Shown: piece after piece, positions 34,390 through 47,859 of the stretch | Layout of the letters: the number at the start of each line of letters is the position of its first letter | Position numbering within the stretch: position 1 is the stretch's first letter | Notes under the pieces: model-generated | What the model was told of the DNA's origin: nothing | The model's database searches: none | The model's input: only the letters and a program-made list of their open reading frames with translations | Assembly: GCA_965153355.1 (NCBI GenBank) | Contig: OZ231127.1 | Coordinates: 78,492,001-78,556,000 of the forward strand | Length of the DNA: 64,000 bases | From: Flaccisagitta enflata | Lineage: Eukaryota > Chaetognatha > Sagittoidea > Aphragmophora | Direction: 5' to 3' | Made by a program: the position numbers and the translations under genes

Positions 34390-35200
34390 TCAAATTAAAG
34401 TTTGAATTGGTTTATTATGGAAGAATAAGTTTTCACTTGGTCTCTATAGCTCTTTCATAAATTCATATGAAACACTTCGAGCTCACCCTGAAATGGGAAC
34501 TGATTTAAAAGCTGCACAGTACCTTGCTTTAAAGTGTTTTGTAAAGGAATTATCAACTAGAATACATTTGGGTATTTGTGCTTTTCTGGGCACTCCGGCC
34601 TGCGTACTATCTATCCACCACCCATTTCGATTGAAAGACCTGATTCCTTGGATGATTACTGTGCATTGATCCGATACACTTTCTTTAGGGGAACAAAAAC
34701 TTAAATGATGATGAAATTTTTAAGATCATTTTGCACGGGAAAAAAAAATGCTACAGGATTAGTGAACATATCAAGTATTATTGGATCTTTAAGGATCAAA
34801 CCAGAAAACCAAAGTAAGGTTTACACTTTTCTAATTAGAAGATGATGAATAAAAAAATGGCTGTTCTGCCTTATGTTTTTGAGGCTCCTAGCCATTTTTC
34901 TCCAAAAATGAAGATTCCAACGACATGCCAATACGAATCATTAGTATAGATATATCGCGAGAAGAAACAAACGAGTCCTTTGTTTTCTTGAGAAGCGTGT
35001 GAGTGAAATTCAGAATTTGCCAACTGTGGGACTTTGTCATCGTATCAGTACTTCAAAGCTTTGTCATTGTAACTTGGGGCATTTTTTGAAGAAAAATGCC
35101 ATTAAACTTTGACTGGTGATTGATCAAAAAAGAAGAGGACAATTTAGAGGTGACGAAAGCTCACATTTACAAACGAAAACAACCCACGCGATACCACGGA
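34390..35200. other. AT-rich unique sequence
   Basis: No gene or element recognised. Confidence 0.5.
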
Positions 35201-35201
35201 G

Positions 35202-35205
<4 letters not shown>

Positions 35206-35290
<85 letters not shown>
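35206..35290 (+). repeat. (GA)n
   Basis: Pure. Confidence 0.97.
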
Positions 35291-35293
<3 letters not shown>

Positions 35294-35439
35294 AAGAGCT
35301 TAGAGGGACAGCTAGTAAAGGTTCCTCCTCTGGTTGTTGAAAGGGTGAGTTTCCGTAAGAGGGTTGGACTGAGAAAATAGACGCAAAATAGATTCTCAAA
35401 TAAGAGAACAGATGGGAATAAAGAAAGTTTCAAGACGAA

Positions 35440-35650
<211 letters not shown>

Positions 35651-36249
35651 GAGACAAATGAGACTATCCAAACAAAAAGGAAAAAAAATAATGATGGAAG
35701 TCCAGCATCTTTTGATCAGAAAAAGAGCCTTTTTTCATCCTCACCCTTTTTTTCCTCACCCTCCTTCCTTTCTCTCTCGACGTCATTTCCTTGTTTTTTT
35801 CCTTTATTCTTCCTTCAGTCTTTTTGTCCTTTCTTTTTCATCCTCTTTTCTTTTGATAAGCTTCTTTTCTTTTCTCCTCCGTTTAAGATATAAGTGGCCA
35901 TTCTTTCGCTTCTCACCCAATGCAACCCCCGCACTCACCCAATGCAACCCCCGCACTCACCCTATATACTCACCCCCACACTCACCCTACGTACTCTCCC
36001 TCACACTTTATCCCCGCTAGAAAAAAACTACATCACACATATTCGATTCCACAAGACACCCCCACATGCGATGACGCACTATCACCCTCAAAAAAAAAAA
36101 GAAAAAAGAAAAAAACATCTCAACACTGTTCCGAAAATTATAGGAGCATTTGCTCGCCCAATAATTGAGTACCGCTCAGTTTTTTTTTTCTTTCTTTTTG
36201 TTTTTTTTTTTTTTTTGCTAAATTGCAATGAGCTCTCCGTTGTGTATCT

Positions 36250-37720
36250 TGATTGAGTAAATGCGTTTTACGTGTTTAAATCTAGTCCAGTGTTAACTGG
36301 CCATTTTGGATGGCAAACTCAAACAAAATCAAATTGCATTCTAGTCGCTATATAAGATTATGGAATGGCTAAATTAACCTAAATCTTTCTAGGAAAGCTA
36401 AATTCCAGGCCTGCATTAGGTAGTGGGCCATGTAGCTATTAACTGACTTATCTTCAAGTTTATAAAATGCATGGATCGTATGAAATTACAAGTTTTCAAA
36501 GAAAATATATAAAAAGCTTTTATTTACAGAATTAAATTAGTAATGAACAGAAACAGTAAAAGGAGAAAAACAAGGAGCTAAAAGTCTTGACAACCAGCAA
36601 CATTTGGAATCGGTACATGATTGGTATGACCTATCTTGTCATGACATAAAGACATGACATGATCAGATACTTTCGTGAGATCATCACATTTTGAGAGAGA
36701 GAAAACAAAAGAGGCAATAATGTTTGAGAATGAACGTAATGAATTTGTAATAAAAAAGTAGTATCTATTTTTGTTTTGGTGTTGAAAAAAAGGGAGATAT
36801 TCACTCCAGATGAAACGAGAGAGAGGTGGCATACCAGTCATGTACCCTCCTTCGTCTGTAATAAAAAAGTAAGTTAAAGTTAGTGTCGGTGATGTAATAA
36901 AAGTGGTGAATAGCATATACTGAATTAATTTTATCATTGATATCATTCCATGGAACACTGAAAGAACAGTGCTGTCAGCTAAGAGTTATAATAGGTACCA
37001 TTATTCTTTTTTTGTTTTCTGCGAAAATGACCCGCATTTCGTTCTGGAATAATAATCATTTATAGGATGTTTTAGGATTTCTTTTTTTTTTTAAATTACA
37101 ATTTATCCTCTGTAATACTTATAATGAAAATATCTTTTTCAATATATCAAAAGAAAGCACAATTGTTTTTGTTAATTTACAATGAACATTCATCGGATTT
37201 TGATCAAATACAAACCAATTAACAATTTTCAACTATTTGAGAACTTTACAGGAAAAAATGGTGAATGGGAGTTCCTTTTTTAGACTATATCCAAATTACT
37301 GACAGTTCCGCAATTTTTATCATTTCAAGTAATCATGTTAAAAAAAATTATCTAATGAACATGGAATGCCTGTTAATAATTTCATTTTAAGCTCCACACC
37401 ACACAAAGTCATAACACGCGCAAAACAAAAATTACAGGATCACCAAACAAAATATTTAAATAATTGGCTAATAGCACAAAACAATGTTTAATAAAATAGA
37501 ATAATCGCCAATATTTACAGACATTTTTTTTCTATGAAAAAAGTTGAAATATGTTAGCATCAGCATCAGCTATTATTTGACGAGCCAAGCTGCAGACAAT
37601 TTAAAATCAGTTCATCAAATTCATTTTTTCTTTTCAATGCAGTTGGTCATTGATGCAACAAGCTAGAAACATTCATATAAATCTCATGCAGACTTCGTTT
37701 GCAATCCCCCAGAAATTATA
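36250..37720. other. AT-rich unique sequence, no gene supported
   Basis: The longest stretch without microsatellites or recognised elements. A minus-strand open frame at 36578-36958 ends in KCDDLTKVSDHVMSLCHDKI and then GHTNHVPIPNVAGCQDF, which reads like protein, but its upstream half looks intronic (TTTTTTATTACAG then ACGAAGGAGGG). I recognise no family, and it could equally be chance. Confidence 0.4.
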
Positions 37721-38046
37721 CTTGAGATCAAGACCTAAGTGTTTTTTGTTTTCCTTTTATAAAGCTTCTCTTCTCTCTCTCTTTTTTTTTTTTTTTTTTT
37801 GTTTGTTTGAGATGCGATTTTGGTTTCTTCAAATTGTTTTCGTGTTTTCGAATGAAGTCGTTTTTGACAAGAGAGAACTGGAAGTTTTGTCCCAACTTTT
37901 GCTGTCCTTAAGTTCTTTGGTTTTTTTGCAGTTTTCTCCAAATATTCGTGACTTTGGGCACCTATGGAAATGGAAAACAAACAAACAAATCTATGGTTAA
38001 TGAATTTGAAAGTAGATTTTTCAATTGGAAACTAAAGCTGGGAAAA

Positions 38047-38190
38047 TACAATTGAACCTCGTAATACCGGATGTCAAGAGACTGACAAATTTATGTTATT
38101 TCCTCTTATTTCGTTTGTTTTTTTACTTTATCATCAGTAATAGGCGGATTTCTGTTACTCTAGGGACCGTTATGGGAGAGCGTAACTGCA
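38047..38190. mobile_element. pogo/Tigger-like MITE, diverged
   Basis: TACAATTGAACCTCGTAATA at the left and GGAGAGCGTAACTGCA at the right, with internal AGAGACTGACAAATTT and GCGGATTTCTG motifs shared with the 16903 family. Confidence 0.6.
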
Positions 38191-38269
38191 TGTATTTTCA
38201 TTTTCTGAAAAAAGGACCATTTGAAGACAGAACAAATTCATGACTCACTTTTGCTATGCTCTCTGTCTA

Positions 38270-38356
<87 letters not shown>
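38270..38356 (+). repeat. (TGTC)n then (TC)n
   Basis: Eight TGTC units, CCCTCCC, then pure TC. Confidence 0.95.
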
Positions 38357-38360
<4 letters not shown>

Positions 38361-38621
38361 GTGATTCTGTCATTTGGTTTTAATCATACACTCGTTGCTT
38401 TATGTTTTGTTCCTCCTCTCATTTTGTCAAGAGAGACTCATAAACTCGAGTTTAAAGATAAGATAAATGTTACTATTAAATGCGTGAATCATGAATTTGT
38501 AAGCGATCAATCTTGAGATTGTAACGTCCTTTTTTGGAGGGAACACATCACAAGGTTGCATCAGCCTATAAAGATCTACTTTCTTCCCTCGTAGTGGACA
38601 ACGACGAAAATGACAACAAAA

Positions 38622-38622
38622 T

Positions 38623-38702
<80 letters not shown>
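38622..38702 (+). repeat. (AAC)n
   Basis: About 27 perfect units. Confidence 0.97.
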
Positions 38703-38880
38703 CTATTTACCCGGATTTTGGATGGTTCTTGACTTGACTTGAATTTCCACAGGCAAAAAAAGAGGTCGAATGAGGAGGAGGAGGAAGAGGAAAAGGAGGA
38801 GCGTGAGGAAGAGGAATAGAAGTTGAAAGAGTCATATGAGATAGCGTCGCCCAGGAGTCAGGATAGCGTCCCTCCATGAG

Positions 38881-38990
<110 letters not shown>

Positions 38991-39025
38991 CCCTTTTTGC
39001 CAGCGGCAGCAGCAGTATCCAGGCT

Positions 39026-39192
39026 TTATTGCACAGAGGGCCCAGTGGCCGCAGCAGCCTCGAAGCCGAGGCCAGCCGCGATGGACGCAGGGGCCGCGGT
39101 TGCTGCAGCGCCACGGAACGGAGATCCGCGCAAGATCTTCTTGTTGAGAGAATCCGCAGCGGACAGCTTACGTTTACGTTGCCGCAAAAAGT
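39026..39192 (-). CDS. Candidate terminal exon, basic then Ala-rich C-terminus
   Basis: On the minus strand CCACCAATTTTACAG (complement 39193-39207) precedes a GC-rich open frame. It reads FLRQRKRKLSAADSLNKKI, then LRGSPFRGAAATAAPASIAA, then GLGFEAAAATGPSVQ and a TAA. The stop sits inside AATAAA (complement 39025-39030), a possible polyadenylation signal. This GC-rich island is unlike the surrounding AT-rich and GA-repeat DNA. The opposite strand also has an open frame from ATG near 39081 (MDAGAAVAAAPRNGDPRKIF), so the strand is uncertain. No family is recognised and no other exon of this gene was identified. Confidence 0.33.
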
Positions 39193-39239
39193 CTGTAAAA
39201 TTGGTGGACAAAAAAACAAACAAAATAAATAAACATATG

Positions 39240-39915
39240 ATGTGTGGTTGTAGGTTTTCTATCGTTCGTCGTGAGTAGTGTTTTGTGATATGTTTTCTTC
39301 AGTGGTGCATGTATTGTGATTGGGTTTCTTAAGTGGTGCTTGCCATTTTCATGTCTGCTCCATGAGTGACGTGTTAAAGTGTTTTTTTTTTATCCCAAAA
39401 AATGGGTGAGTTGATGTGTCACTTGAATGTAGTAATGTTCATGTAAGTCTTGTCATATTTATTTGTTTCATCATGTCTTTCATAAAATTGTCTGTTCTGA
39501 AAATTCAATTCCATTTCACATTGAAGCTCATGTTTCTTCTTTATTTTTTTTTTTTTTCTGATTTCATAGAATGCTTTGCCTCGCGTTGGCCATTTAAGGC
39601 ATCCAATCAATCCTCCCAAACCCTTGTTCAATTCTCTGCTGTGTTCCTAAGTCATCCTGTCATAACTCGCACGTTACCATGACGAAGTCTGCTAAAATTC
39701 ATTCATGACACTTATTGATGTCATAATGAAAAACTTTCTTTTGAGGCTCAAAAAAAGAAGATGATTGTCATTGAGGCATTACGTTGTTGACATCAAAACA
39801 ATTATCTCATCCTTAAACGATTTTTCTCTTGGCACGTATCAGACTTTAGAGGGCTTCAAGATACATAAATGACTTAAAATAAAAGGGGAGGTACTCTCTC
39901 TCCTCTCTCTTAGCC

Positions 39916-39955
<40 letters not shown>

Positions 39956-40022
39956 CATCAAAAGAGATAAGACTGTGCCAACAGAGAATAAAGGAAGAAG
40001 CAGAGAGAGAAGAGATAGAGAG

Positions 40023-40088
<66 letters not shown>

Positions 40089-41520
40089 AGAAGAAGGATT
40101 TGATAATAGAAGGTTAATTGAATTCAAAACAAAAAAGTTTTCCTCCGCTCATTTCTTAAAAGGAGAAGGAAAAACAAGGCAAGTTTTCAATTTTAATCAT
40201 TTTTTTCTCGTTTTCTTCATTTTTCGATGATGAGAATTGAGAGAGAGAACTTTTAGGCTTCTTCCTTATTTAAAAAGTCGGCTTGTTGTTGTCGGCAACC
40301 TTTCTCTGTTCTCTTACTCACGCTGGGCTTCCCTCTCCTCGTCCTTTACTAATTCAACTCCTTTTTCTCCTCTAAATATCACCAACTTCATACTTTCCAT
40401 ATCCTCCACACCCCCAAGTACCCCTATGCTCCCAAATTATTTCCCCCTCCCCCTTTCTCATTTCATTCTCAGTATACCGCTCAGAGACTCAAGATGGTTT
40501 TCCTTTTTCCGTTGGATCACATCCAAAGGCAAACCAAATTCAGCCCACTCGCCTTCCTAACTCTCTCTCATTGACTCTCTAGTCAAGCCACACTACAGGT
40601 TGAGCTAATACCCCTAACCACCCACGGTAAATACCCGCTATTTCCACAATGTATTTCCACCCACCTCATCAATATCCAGTTCCTCCTACCATTCCTTTCC
40701 TCTCCCCTACCACCCCTTACTCTCCTTTTCCTTTCTATCAATATCATCGTTTATTCAAACAATCAAGAGGGGGTGAGGGCCATTCTTCCCCCTTTCTTTT
40801 TTTTTTTCACCATTCCTTTCCCCCCTTCCCCTACTACTACCTCTCTCTTTTCCTATCTTTATTGGTTCAGACAATTGAAAAGAAAAGGGGGAGGAAGAAG
40901 AGCTTTCTTTTTTTTTCATTTCTTCTTTTTCCGAAATTTTTTATATTTTTTATTTCTCTTTCTCTTTTTTTCTTAATGAGGCTTCGATTTCTCTTTCCTT
41001 TTTCCAGCCCCTTTGTCCGTTGAAAAAACAATAACAAAAGTTTTAGTCAGTTTTCTTTATTCTTCTTTTCGTTCTTTCTTTCTTTCATTTTTTCTCTAAT
41101 TCTTTCTTTTTCATTCTCTTTTTATTTTTGCACAAAGCGTGAGAAGATGGTCTGATGGACGAGATCCCCCTCAAACTCTTGTCTAGTCAATGACTTATCG
41201 ACTAACATACTTTTTACGGATGGAGAAAAAGATGTTTTTTAAAAAAAATTTTCTTCGTTGATTTTTTCTTGTTTGTTCATTGCTGCCTTTGCAATAGAAA
41301 CGGTCTATAAACAATGACAGAAAGCTAAGTGATGAAACTTATGTTCTTTTCAGAACAAAAAAAGTATCTAAATAGATTACAAAACCTTCCAGTGATGTTA
41401 GTCCCAATTAGTCGAGAAGAAAAACAAAAAAGAAAAAGATTATTAGTCTCAGAAGATAATATTTTGCAACCGAAGAAAGACACGTGAGGACTGCCTTGAA
41501 ATAATAAATGCAAGGGATAA
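39240..41520. other. Intergenic, T-rich and C-rich unique sequence
   Basis: Apart from the GT/GA array at 39918-40084 I see no gene or element. 40330-40760 is pyrimidine-rich on the plus strand with CCCCTCCCCC runs. Confidence 0.5.
39918..40084 (+). repeat. (GT)n, spacer, then (GA)n
   Basis: GT at 39918-39952; GA from 40028 to 40084. Confidence 0.95.
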
Positions 41521-41541
41521 GCGAACTTTACCCTAGAGAGA

Positions 41542-41661
<120 letters not shown>

Positions 41662-42073
41662 AGCTATTGCCACAGGATCCCTGGGGTGCATGATAGAGCC
41701 GTGGAAGTATGTGGAAGCCCCCGAAATGCTTAAATTGAACGTACAAGAGATTAAACTAAACAAAGTAGTGAGATAAAGAAATAGTGGAAAAGCAGGAGAG
41801 AATTGAGGCAGGCAGGGAGAGAGAGAAAAAAATACACGTCGAAAAATACTTTTTTCCTTTCTTGGATCGGTTAGCCAGCTATGCAGAGAAAAAGAATAAT
41901 ACAAAAATAAAGGAAAATAAAAAGATAAGGTTTTTCTTTTCATTCTTTTTTTTTATGTCTATGTTTGTATGACAGCTTTTGTTTGCAGTGTTGCCGATGA
42001 AAACCCTGAATCATAAAGATAAGAATCTTTTTTTCGTTGTTGTGGTTGCCTTTTCATTGAATGGCTCTCTTGG

Positions 42074-42225
<152 letters not shown>

Positions 42226-42350
42226 AACCTATAGATAGAAAACGACAGACCAGACGAACAAGCAGAGGCACAAAGCGAGCGGGGAGGACAGACACTGTTG
42301 GCACAGTGGCAAATAAAAGCTGATAATAACGGGATTGCAAACACAGATAA

Positions 42351-42553
42351 AACAAGGCCGGATACACGGCTACCCCAGTCGCGCGCGGGTGGGCAGGGGC
42401 CATATTTGAGGTCACTTGATCATTTGGCCAGGAGCAGTGAGGCCAAAGACCGCAAAAACCAAAAAAAGTAAAGTGTGACGGACGGACGGACAGACGGATC
42501 AACGGACGGACCGACAAAGCGGGGTGTAGAGTCGCGTAGCACGCGACTAAAAA
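42351..42553 (-). mobile_element. X-type hairpin element (minus)
   Basis: AACAAGGCCGGATACACGGC, AGTCGCGCGCGGGTGGGC (tail side, one substitution), GACGGACC array, GTCGCGTAGCACGCGACT-AAAAA (head). Confidence 0.87.
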
Positions 42554-42952
42554 CACAGTTTGTATCTGAGGCATAATATCTATATCATTACTTTTTCAAT
42601 ATTCTTTACTTGAAACAAATAAAGTGTAGAAGTGAGTGAAAGCACAAATTCTTTACCATCTATGACTTATTACATCTTCAAACCTTGGCAAAAAAGGCGC
42701 GAAAGCTCAAACCACAAAAAAGCCTCACCTATCTTTATTTATCCTTTTTTTTATCATTCATCCCAGCATGATATGCAGGAAAAAAGAATGACTAAGTCTT
42801 CTTCCTACTTTATCCCATTTTATCATTTTTACAAGCTTCGTGCCCGGGTAACCACCCACCTCGAAAAAACATCATCTTATGTCCACTTAGCAGTTGCGGG
42901 CGATGATAGCAATGTAAAGAGGAGTGAACTAGAGGAAAAGAAAGAAGAAGCA

Positions 42953-43061
<109 letters not shown>

Positions 43062-43363
43062 CTCTCAGCCTCAGACACGCGTCTTCAACGATTGAACACA
43101 GCAGGAGTCCCTTTCTCTTTCCCTTTTTATTACATCAGACATTTTGTGTCTTCGTTTTATTTATTTTTTTTTTTTTAATTTTCTGTTCTTTCCTTCCCAA
43201 AAAATACAAACTCTTTTCCATACAACACCCCCGTCTTAAAACCCCCCTTCTAACCATCACTTCAACCTGGAGATTTGTTCGGGGGTTTATTTTCCTCGAT
43301 AGTCTAATGCATTCAGTTTTTCAAGTCCGTCAATATGTTTTCTTCCGTGAAAAAATAGGAAGA

Positions 43364-43502
43364 TCAAGAAGAAGAAGAAGAAAAAGGAGAAGAAGACGAA
43401 GAAGTAGAAGAAGAAGAAGAAGAAGAAGAAGAAGAAGAAGAAGAAGAAGAAGAAGAAGAAGAAGAAGAAGAAGACGAAGAAGAAGAAGAAGTAGAAGAAG
43501 TA
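43364..43502 (+). repeat. (AAG)n
   Basis: AAG with AGAAGACGAAG interruptions. Confidence 0.95.
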
Positions 43503-43696
43503 TGATAAGATGAACAAGGCGTACCTATTTTTTGTCTTTTTTCCAAAGCCTCTTTGGATCTCGCCCTCAAACGATGTTTTCTTGATTTTTTGATCATACT
43601 TTTATTTCATTCAAGATAAAAAATTTCAGCACCACAAACAAGTGAAACAGGAAAAAATGGTTATTGACGAGTGAAAAGTGAAAAGTGACGAGTCAG

Positions 43697-43699
<3 letters not shown>

Positions 43700-43742
<43 letters not shown>
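43700..43742 (+). repeat. (GA)n
   Basis: Short pure array. Confidence 0.93.
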
Positions 43743-43748
<6 letters not shown>

Positions 43749-43759
43749 AGCCTACTCGG

Positions 43760-44094
43760 AAATCAACAAATCTATGATACAAACAACTTATATATTTTGA
43801 ATATAGAAAAAAAAACTATTTGGTCAAAAGGCGGCAATACGTACAGGAAGCGGACAGCACAAGAAAAAAAAAAGATTGTATGAACGAAAATGAAAACAAC
43901 AAACAAAAAAATGTCCAAAAAGCGCAAGGCAAGCGCGTGATGAAAAAGAAAAAGAAACATCATAACATCCGATATTAATAAAAGAAAAAGAGAATTGTTT
44001 GTTGTTGATGGTTATGATTTATAAAGGTTGAAAGTGAAAAGAAATTCTATTGCTTACGTTTACGCGTCCATGACGGTCTTATGACGGCAAACGT

Positions 44095-44149
<55 letters not shown>

Positions 44150-44960
44150 TTTTTTTACGGCTCGGTCATTTTTGCCTATTCGGCCACGTAACGCGCGCTT
44201 GTTTTGTTTATGTTCGATTTTTTACTGCATCTAACGGCCCACGAAAAAAAAAAGAAAAACGAAGGAGAGAAAGAAAGAAACATTCACCAATTACGCCAGC
44301 AAAGTTGAGAGCCGTAAAACTCATAAGACCTCAAAGACCATAAGCCAGACCAATGCACATCGGCTCATCAGGTCATTTAACGCATCCAGTGAAGGATGAT
44401 TGAGGTCATTACGGATGAAAAAAGGGACTAGTTATGAACCGGTAAAACCAGAGTTGAGACGCTTATCCATTGTTATGAATGAGCGCGAGCGTCTATTGGT
44501 CATAACAAATAGTACAAATGACCCTGTCTGCTTAGTCGCAACTGTAAATGCCCTATCCATCAACTGAGACGCTCGTTGCCCAAAATCATGAATGCCCATT
44601 GGACATAAGTTATGGTAAAATGCTTAGTCGCCAATGCACTTGTATGCTTGGTTAATTTACGTCCAAAGCAATTCGGTACCAAACCTCTTCTTTGGTCAAC
44701 TAGTTATCGAGGGATGAGGGAAAAGGGCCCTCGAAATTTGAAGGATGATATTCCTTACTTAAGTCTTCTCTCCAAGCAGAAAAAGTCAAGAAGCTGTTAG
44801 GAGAGATTGCCCCAAGAAGGCCTTGAAAAATCAAGAACCCAAGGAAGGAAGGGAGAGGAAGAGAGAGAGAGAGAAAGAGGCTTTTCCAGGGATAAGTTTT
44901 TGTTGCTTAGCGGTTTCCCCTTGTTCAAATGGCGTCTCTCTCTCTCTCTCTCTCTTTAGA
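43760..44960. other. Unique sequence, no gene supported
   Basis: One TC array (44098-44148). 44360-44600 contains repeated GACGCTCGT/GAATGCCCAT-type phrases, but I find no clean repeat unit. Confidence 0.5.
44098..44148 (+). repeat. (TC)n
   Basis: Pure. Confidence 0.95.
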
Positions 44961-44964
44961 AAAC

Positions 44965-45251
44965 TTTTTAGTCGCGTGCACGCGACTCTACAACCCACTC
45001 TGACCGTCGGTCAGTCGGTTGGTCGGTCTGTCTGTCGGTTGGTTGGTCTGTTGGTAACCCTTAGCTTTTTTTCGTTGTTTAATGTCATTTTAAGTCATTC
45101 TAAGTTACTTATAGTTAATTCAAGTCAATTTACATTTAGTCTCTTTGTCTTTTAGTCTTTTGATCTCTTAGTCTTTTGGTCTTTTAGTCTTTTAGTCTTT
45201 TGGTCTTGTGGTCTTAACAACCGCACGCGACTGTAAGGTGTAGGCCTTGTT
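44965..45251 (+). mobile_element. X-type hairpin element with an AGTCTTTTG-type minisatellite
   Basis: Head AGTCGCGTGCACGCGACT; GTCG/GTTG array; then about 70 bp of TCTTTTAGTCTTTTGG units. Tail CCGCACGCGACTGTAAGGTG then TAGGCCTTGTT. Confidence 0.82.
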
Positions 45252-45743
45252 TCTCTATAGGCATGTTTTCGTGTTTGTGTCCGTTAGACTGTTTTTCGAA
45301 CACCGTAAATGGGCATGAGCATAAGCGATACTAAGCATTGTGTCACATTAGATCATACCGAAGTGTCACATGCAACAACATGCAACATCGAAAACATGCA
45401 TGTGACATCGAATTGTATGAAACCAGTATCAAAGATCTCTCTCTCTCTCCAATATCGCACACACGCGGTTGTTCATCAGACTCGGCTTGTCCACTTTTCT
45501 CGGTGGCCATTTGCCCGGCATGCTTTTCCTAGTTACTCAGCGACGTTTACGGTTGACACTCGATCGATAACTTACGACATCACCTGACTTAATCCACAGA
45601 TCATATATGCATCCTTACCACCGTAGGTACCGTAACGCTGATAGCGTGACCCGCAGCAATATATCTTTCCCGCGGTGTAACCTGCAGTGTTTGTCTCCAT
45701 CCAAACCCTTTCCAATCACACGCAACTTCTTTACTTTGTATAT
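45252..45743. other. Unique sequence, no gene supported
   Basis: Mixed composition; the frame at 45309-45587 has no recognised domain. Confidence 0.5.
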
Positions 45744-46150
45744 TACGCGAATTAAAAAAAAAGACGCACCTTTTTATTTGCTGATAAAACTGACTTAAAA
45801 GATATCAAAAAAATTTACAGAGAGAGTGATTTTAAAGATTTTCAAATTATCTTTCATTCTAGACCAATCCCAGAGCTTTATCTTTAACGGTTTAGAAGCT
45901 AGAGCTCTTTAAAGTGAGACACCATTTTGCTGAATTGCATCTTTTTCAAAAGGACTGCAAAAACAAATTTGGCAACATTTTTACTCAAACTAATGCCATT
46001 TCCAAACAAAAAAAGATAGAGATACCAGATTGGCGCCAAATGAAAGAGTTTTTCAAGGGCTTCAAAATGGTTTAAGATTTTAGTTAATTTTTTTGATTTT
46101 CAATGGCACAATCAACCATTCAAAAGTGCGTCTTTTTTTTTAAATTCGTA
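45744..46150. mobile_element. Mariner-like MITE, 407 bp
   Basis: TACGCGAATT-(A)9-GACGCAC at the left is matched by the complement GTGCGTC-(T)10-AAATTCGTA at the right, about 25 bp of TIR beside TA. The interior is AT-rich and non-coding. Confidence 0.75.
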
Positions 46151-46619
46151 TAGTACTCTTGTTTTTTTGGTTAGGGTGATCTCAGAACACTTCCTAGGTG
46201 ATCATGCAATGGCCTGGAGGTAACAAAGAGGCGTGAACCGCTGTTTACTGTTTACGCTATAAAACAATGTTTTATGGGCAGTTTCCGTTTGTAGTGACGT
46301 AAGTCGACAGTTATTTTGTTTTTACGCCTAACATGAAAGAGAGTGAAGCGCAATGCGTGTCTTTCGAATCGGAATAAAAAGAAGGTGACAACGGACTGTC
46401 ACCGGTGAGTCCCTGAGTTCTACGATGAATCCCCTCTGGGAGCAACGGATATCCGCTTATAGCGAAAAAAAAGGTCCCTTCATTAAACGACCTGGCAGAA
46501 AATAACGACAGAAGCGAAAGATAGTTAGCGGTACCCTGGTGTATGTGGTACTGAGACGGTGAGTGGTGCAGGAACCCTAAAGGGACCGATGCTTGGAGTT
46601 ATGGAGATTGGAGAATCTT

Positions 46620-46915
46620 GGGGAATCCTTAGGCCTTTGGGGTTGACATATTGGCTGAGATTTGGGCCTTAAAGCTTTGATTTGGGACTTGAGGTAGAGA
46701 CATTGGACTCAAGGCTACAACTAAGGACTCAAGAGTTGGGGCTGGTATTTGGGACTACTGGCTGGTATTTGGGACTTTGAGGTTGGCATTGTGATTTAGG
46801 CCTCCAGGCTGATATTCAATGCCTCGAACCTGGGATTTGGGCCTCGTGGCCGGGATTTTGGCCTTAAGGCTGGGGTCTAGACCTGGAGGCCCAGGGGGGA
46901 CTCAGGTGAAGATGG
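46620..46915 (+). repeat. GATTTGGGCCTTGAGGCTGG minisatellite
   Basis: About a dozen degenerate units of roughly 20-22 bp, the complement orientation of the family C body. GCGGTACCC at 46530 and AGGGACCG at 46583 hint at a decayed X/C element in minus orientation. Confidence 0.7.
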
Positions 46916-47298
46916 GGAAATTGAGATATCTCATTCTGTAATGTGTAGTGGCGGTCATGTGATGCTGCGGTGTCGCAGTGGTGCGGCACTTAATGCGGAC
47001 ATTGACATCTGACAATATGCAACAGCCACCATTCATTGCTATCAATGAATGTTACACAAGTAGAACAAGGTGGTTGAACAAACGGATCTTATACAAACAA
47101 GTTCCTCCTTTAATCCGTGTATTATGATCCAATTGTCTTTCAATCGAAGGCCTTAAGAGGCCATTGAACTGCACTGAAGAAAAAGGGCGATGTCGCAAAT
47201 GACAAATCACTTAGACATCGATGACAAGTGACAACAAATGGCAACTCGATGACGACAAATGACAATAATGAATAAATGACAAGTTTTTCTGTTTCTTT

Positions 47299-47607
47299 TT
47301 TTAGATGCGTCCTCGCATCTCTATAATAGGCTTTGTCCGTTGGTCGGTCTGTCGGTTGGTCGGTTGGTCGGTCAGTTGGTCGGTCGGTAACGCATTTATT
47401 GAAAACATCAAAATCAAGCATTTTTTCAACAGAAAAGTGGTTCTACCCCAGTGAAAGAAGCATACATCAAGTAATTCATTCATTTAATCATTTGTTTATT
47501 CACAAATGATATTTATTCATAAAAAAAACATTCATTCATAAAAATCATTCATTCATAAAAAACGTTCATTCAAAGAGGACGCATCGTTGGCCTATTTGGC
47601 CTTGTTT
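47299..47607 (+). mobile_element. Z-type hairpin element (plus)
   Basis: Head AGATGCG 47304-47310, loop TCCT, arm CGCATCT 47315-47321; CTATAATAGGCTTTGTCC; (GGTC/GGTT) array; ATTCATAAAAA repeats. Tail AGGACGCATC 47576-47585 is the exact complement of GATGCGTCCT 47305-47314. Ends TTGGCCTTGTT. Confidence 0.85.
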
Positions 47608-47753
47608 TTTTATGTTTTTGTTACTTAGTTCAGAAATTCTTTTTATAGTTCCTCTCACATTTCTCACTTTTACATTGTACAATTTGAGTGATGAATCTAG
47701 ACGAACATTCATTTGTCGACACTTTTTTTTGAGCGACGCCTCTTAGATTTGTC

Positions 47754-47858
<105 letters not shown>

Positions 47859-47859
47859 T

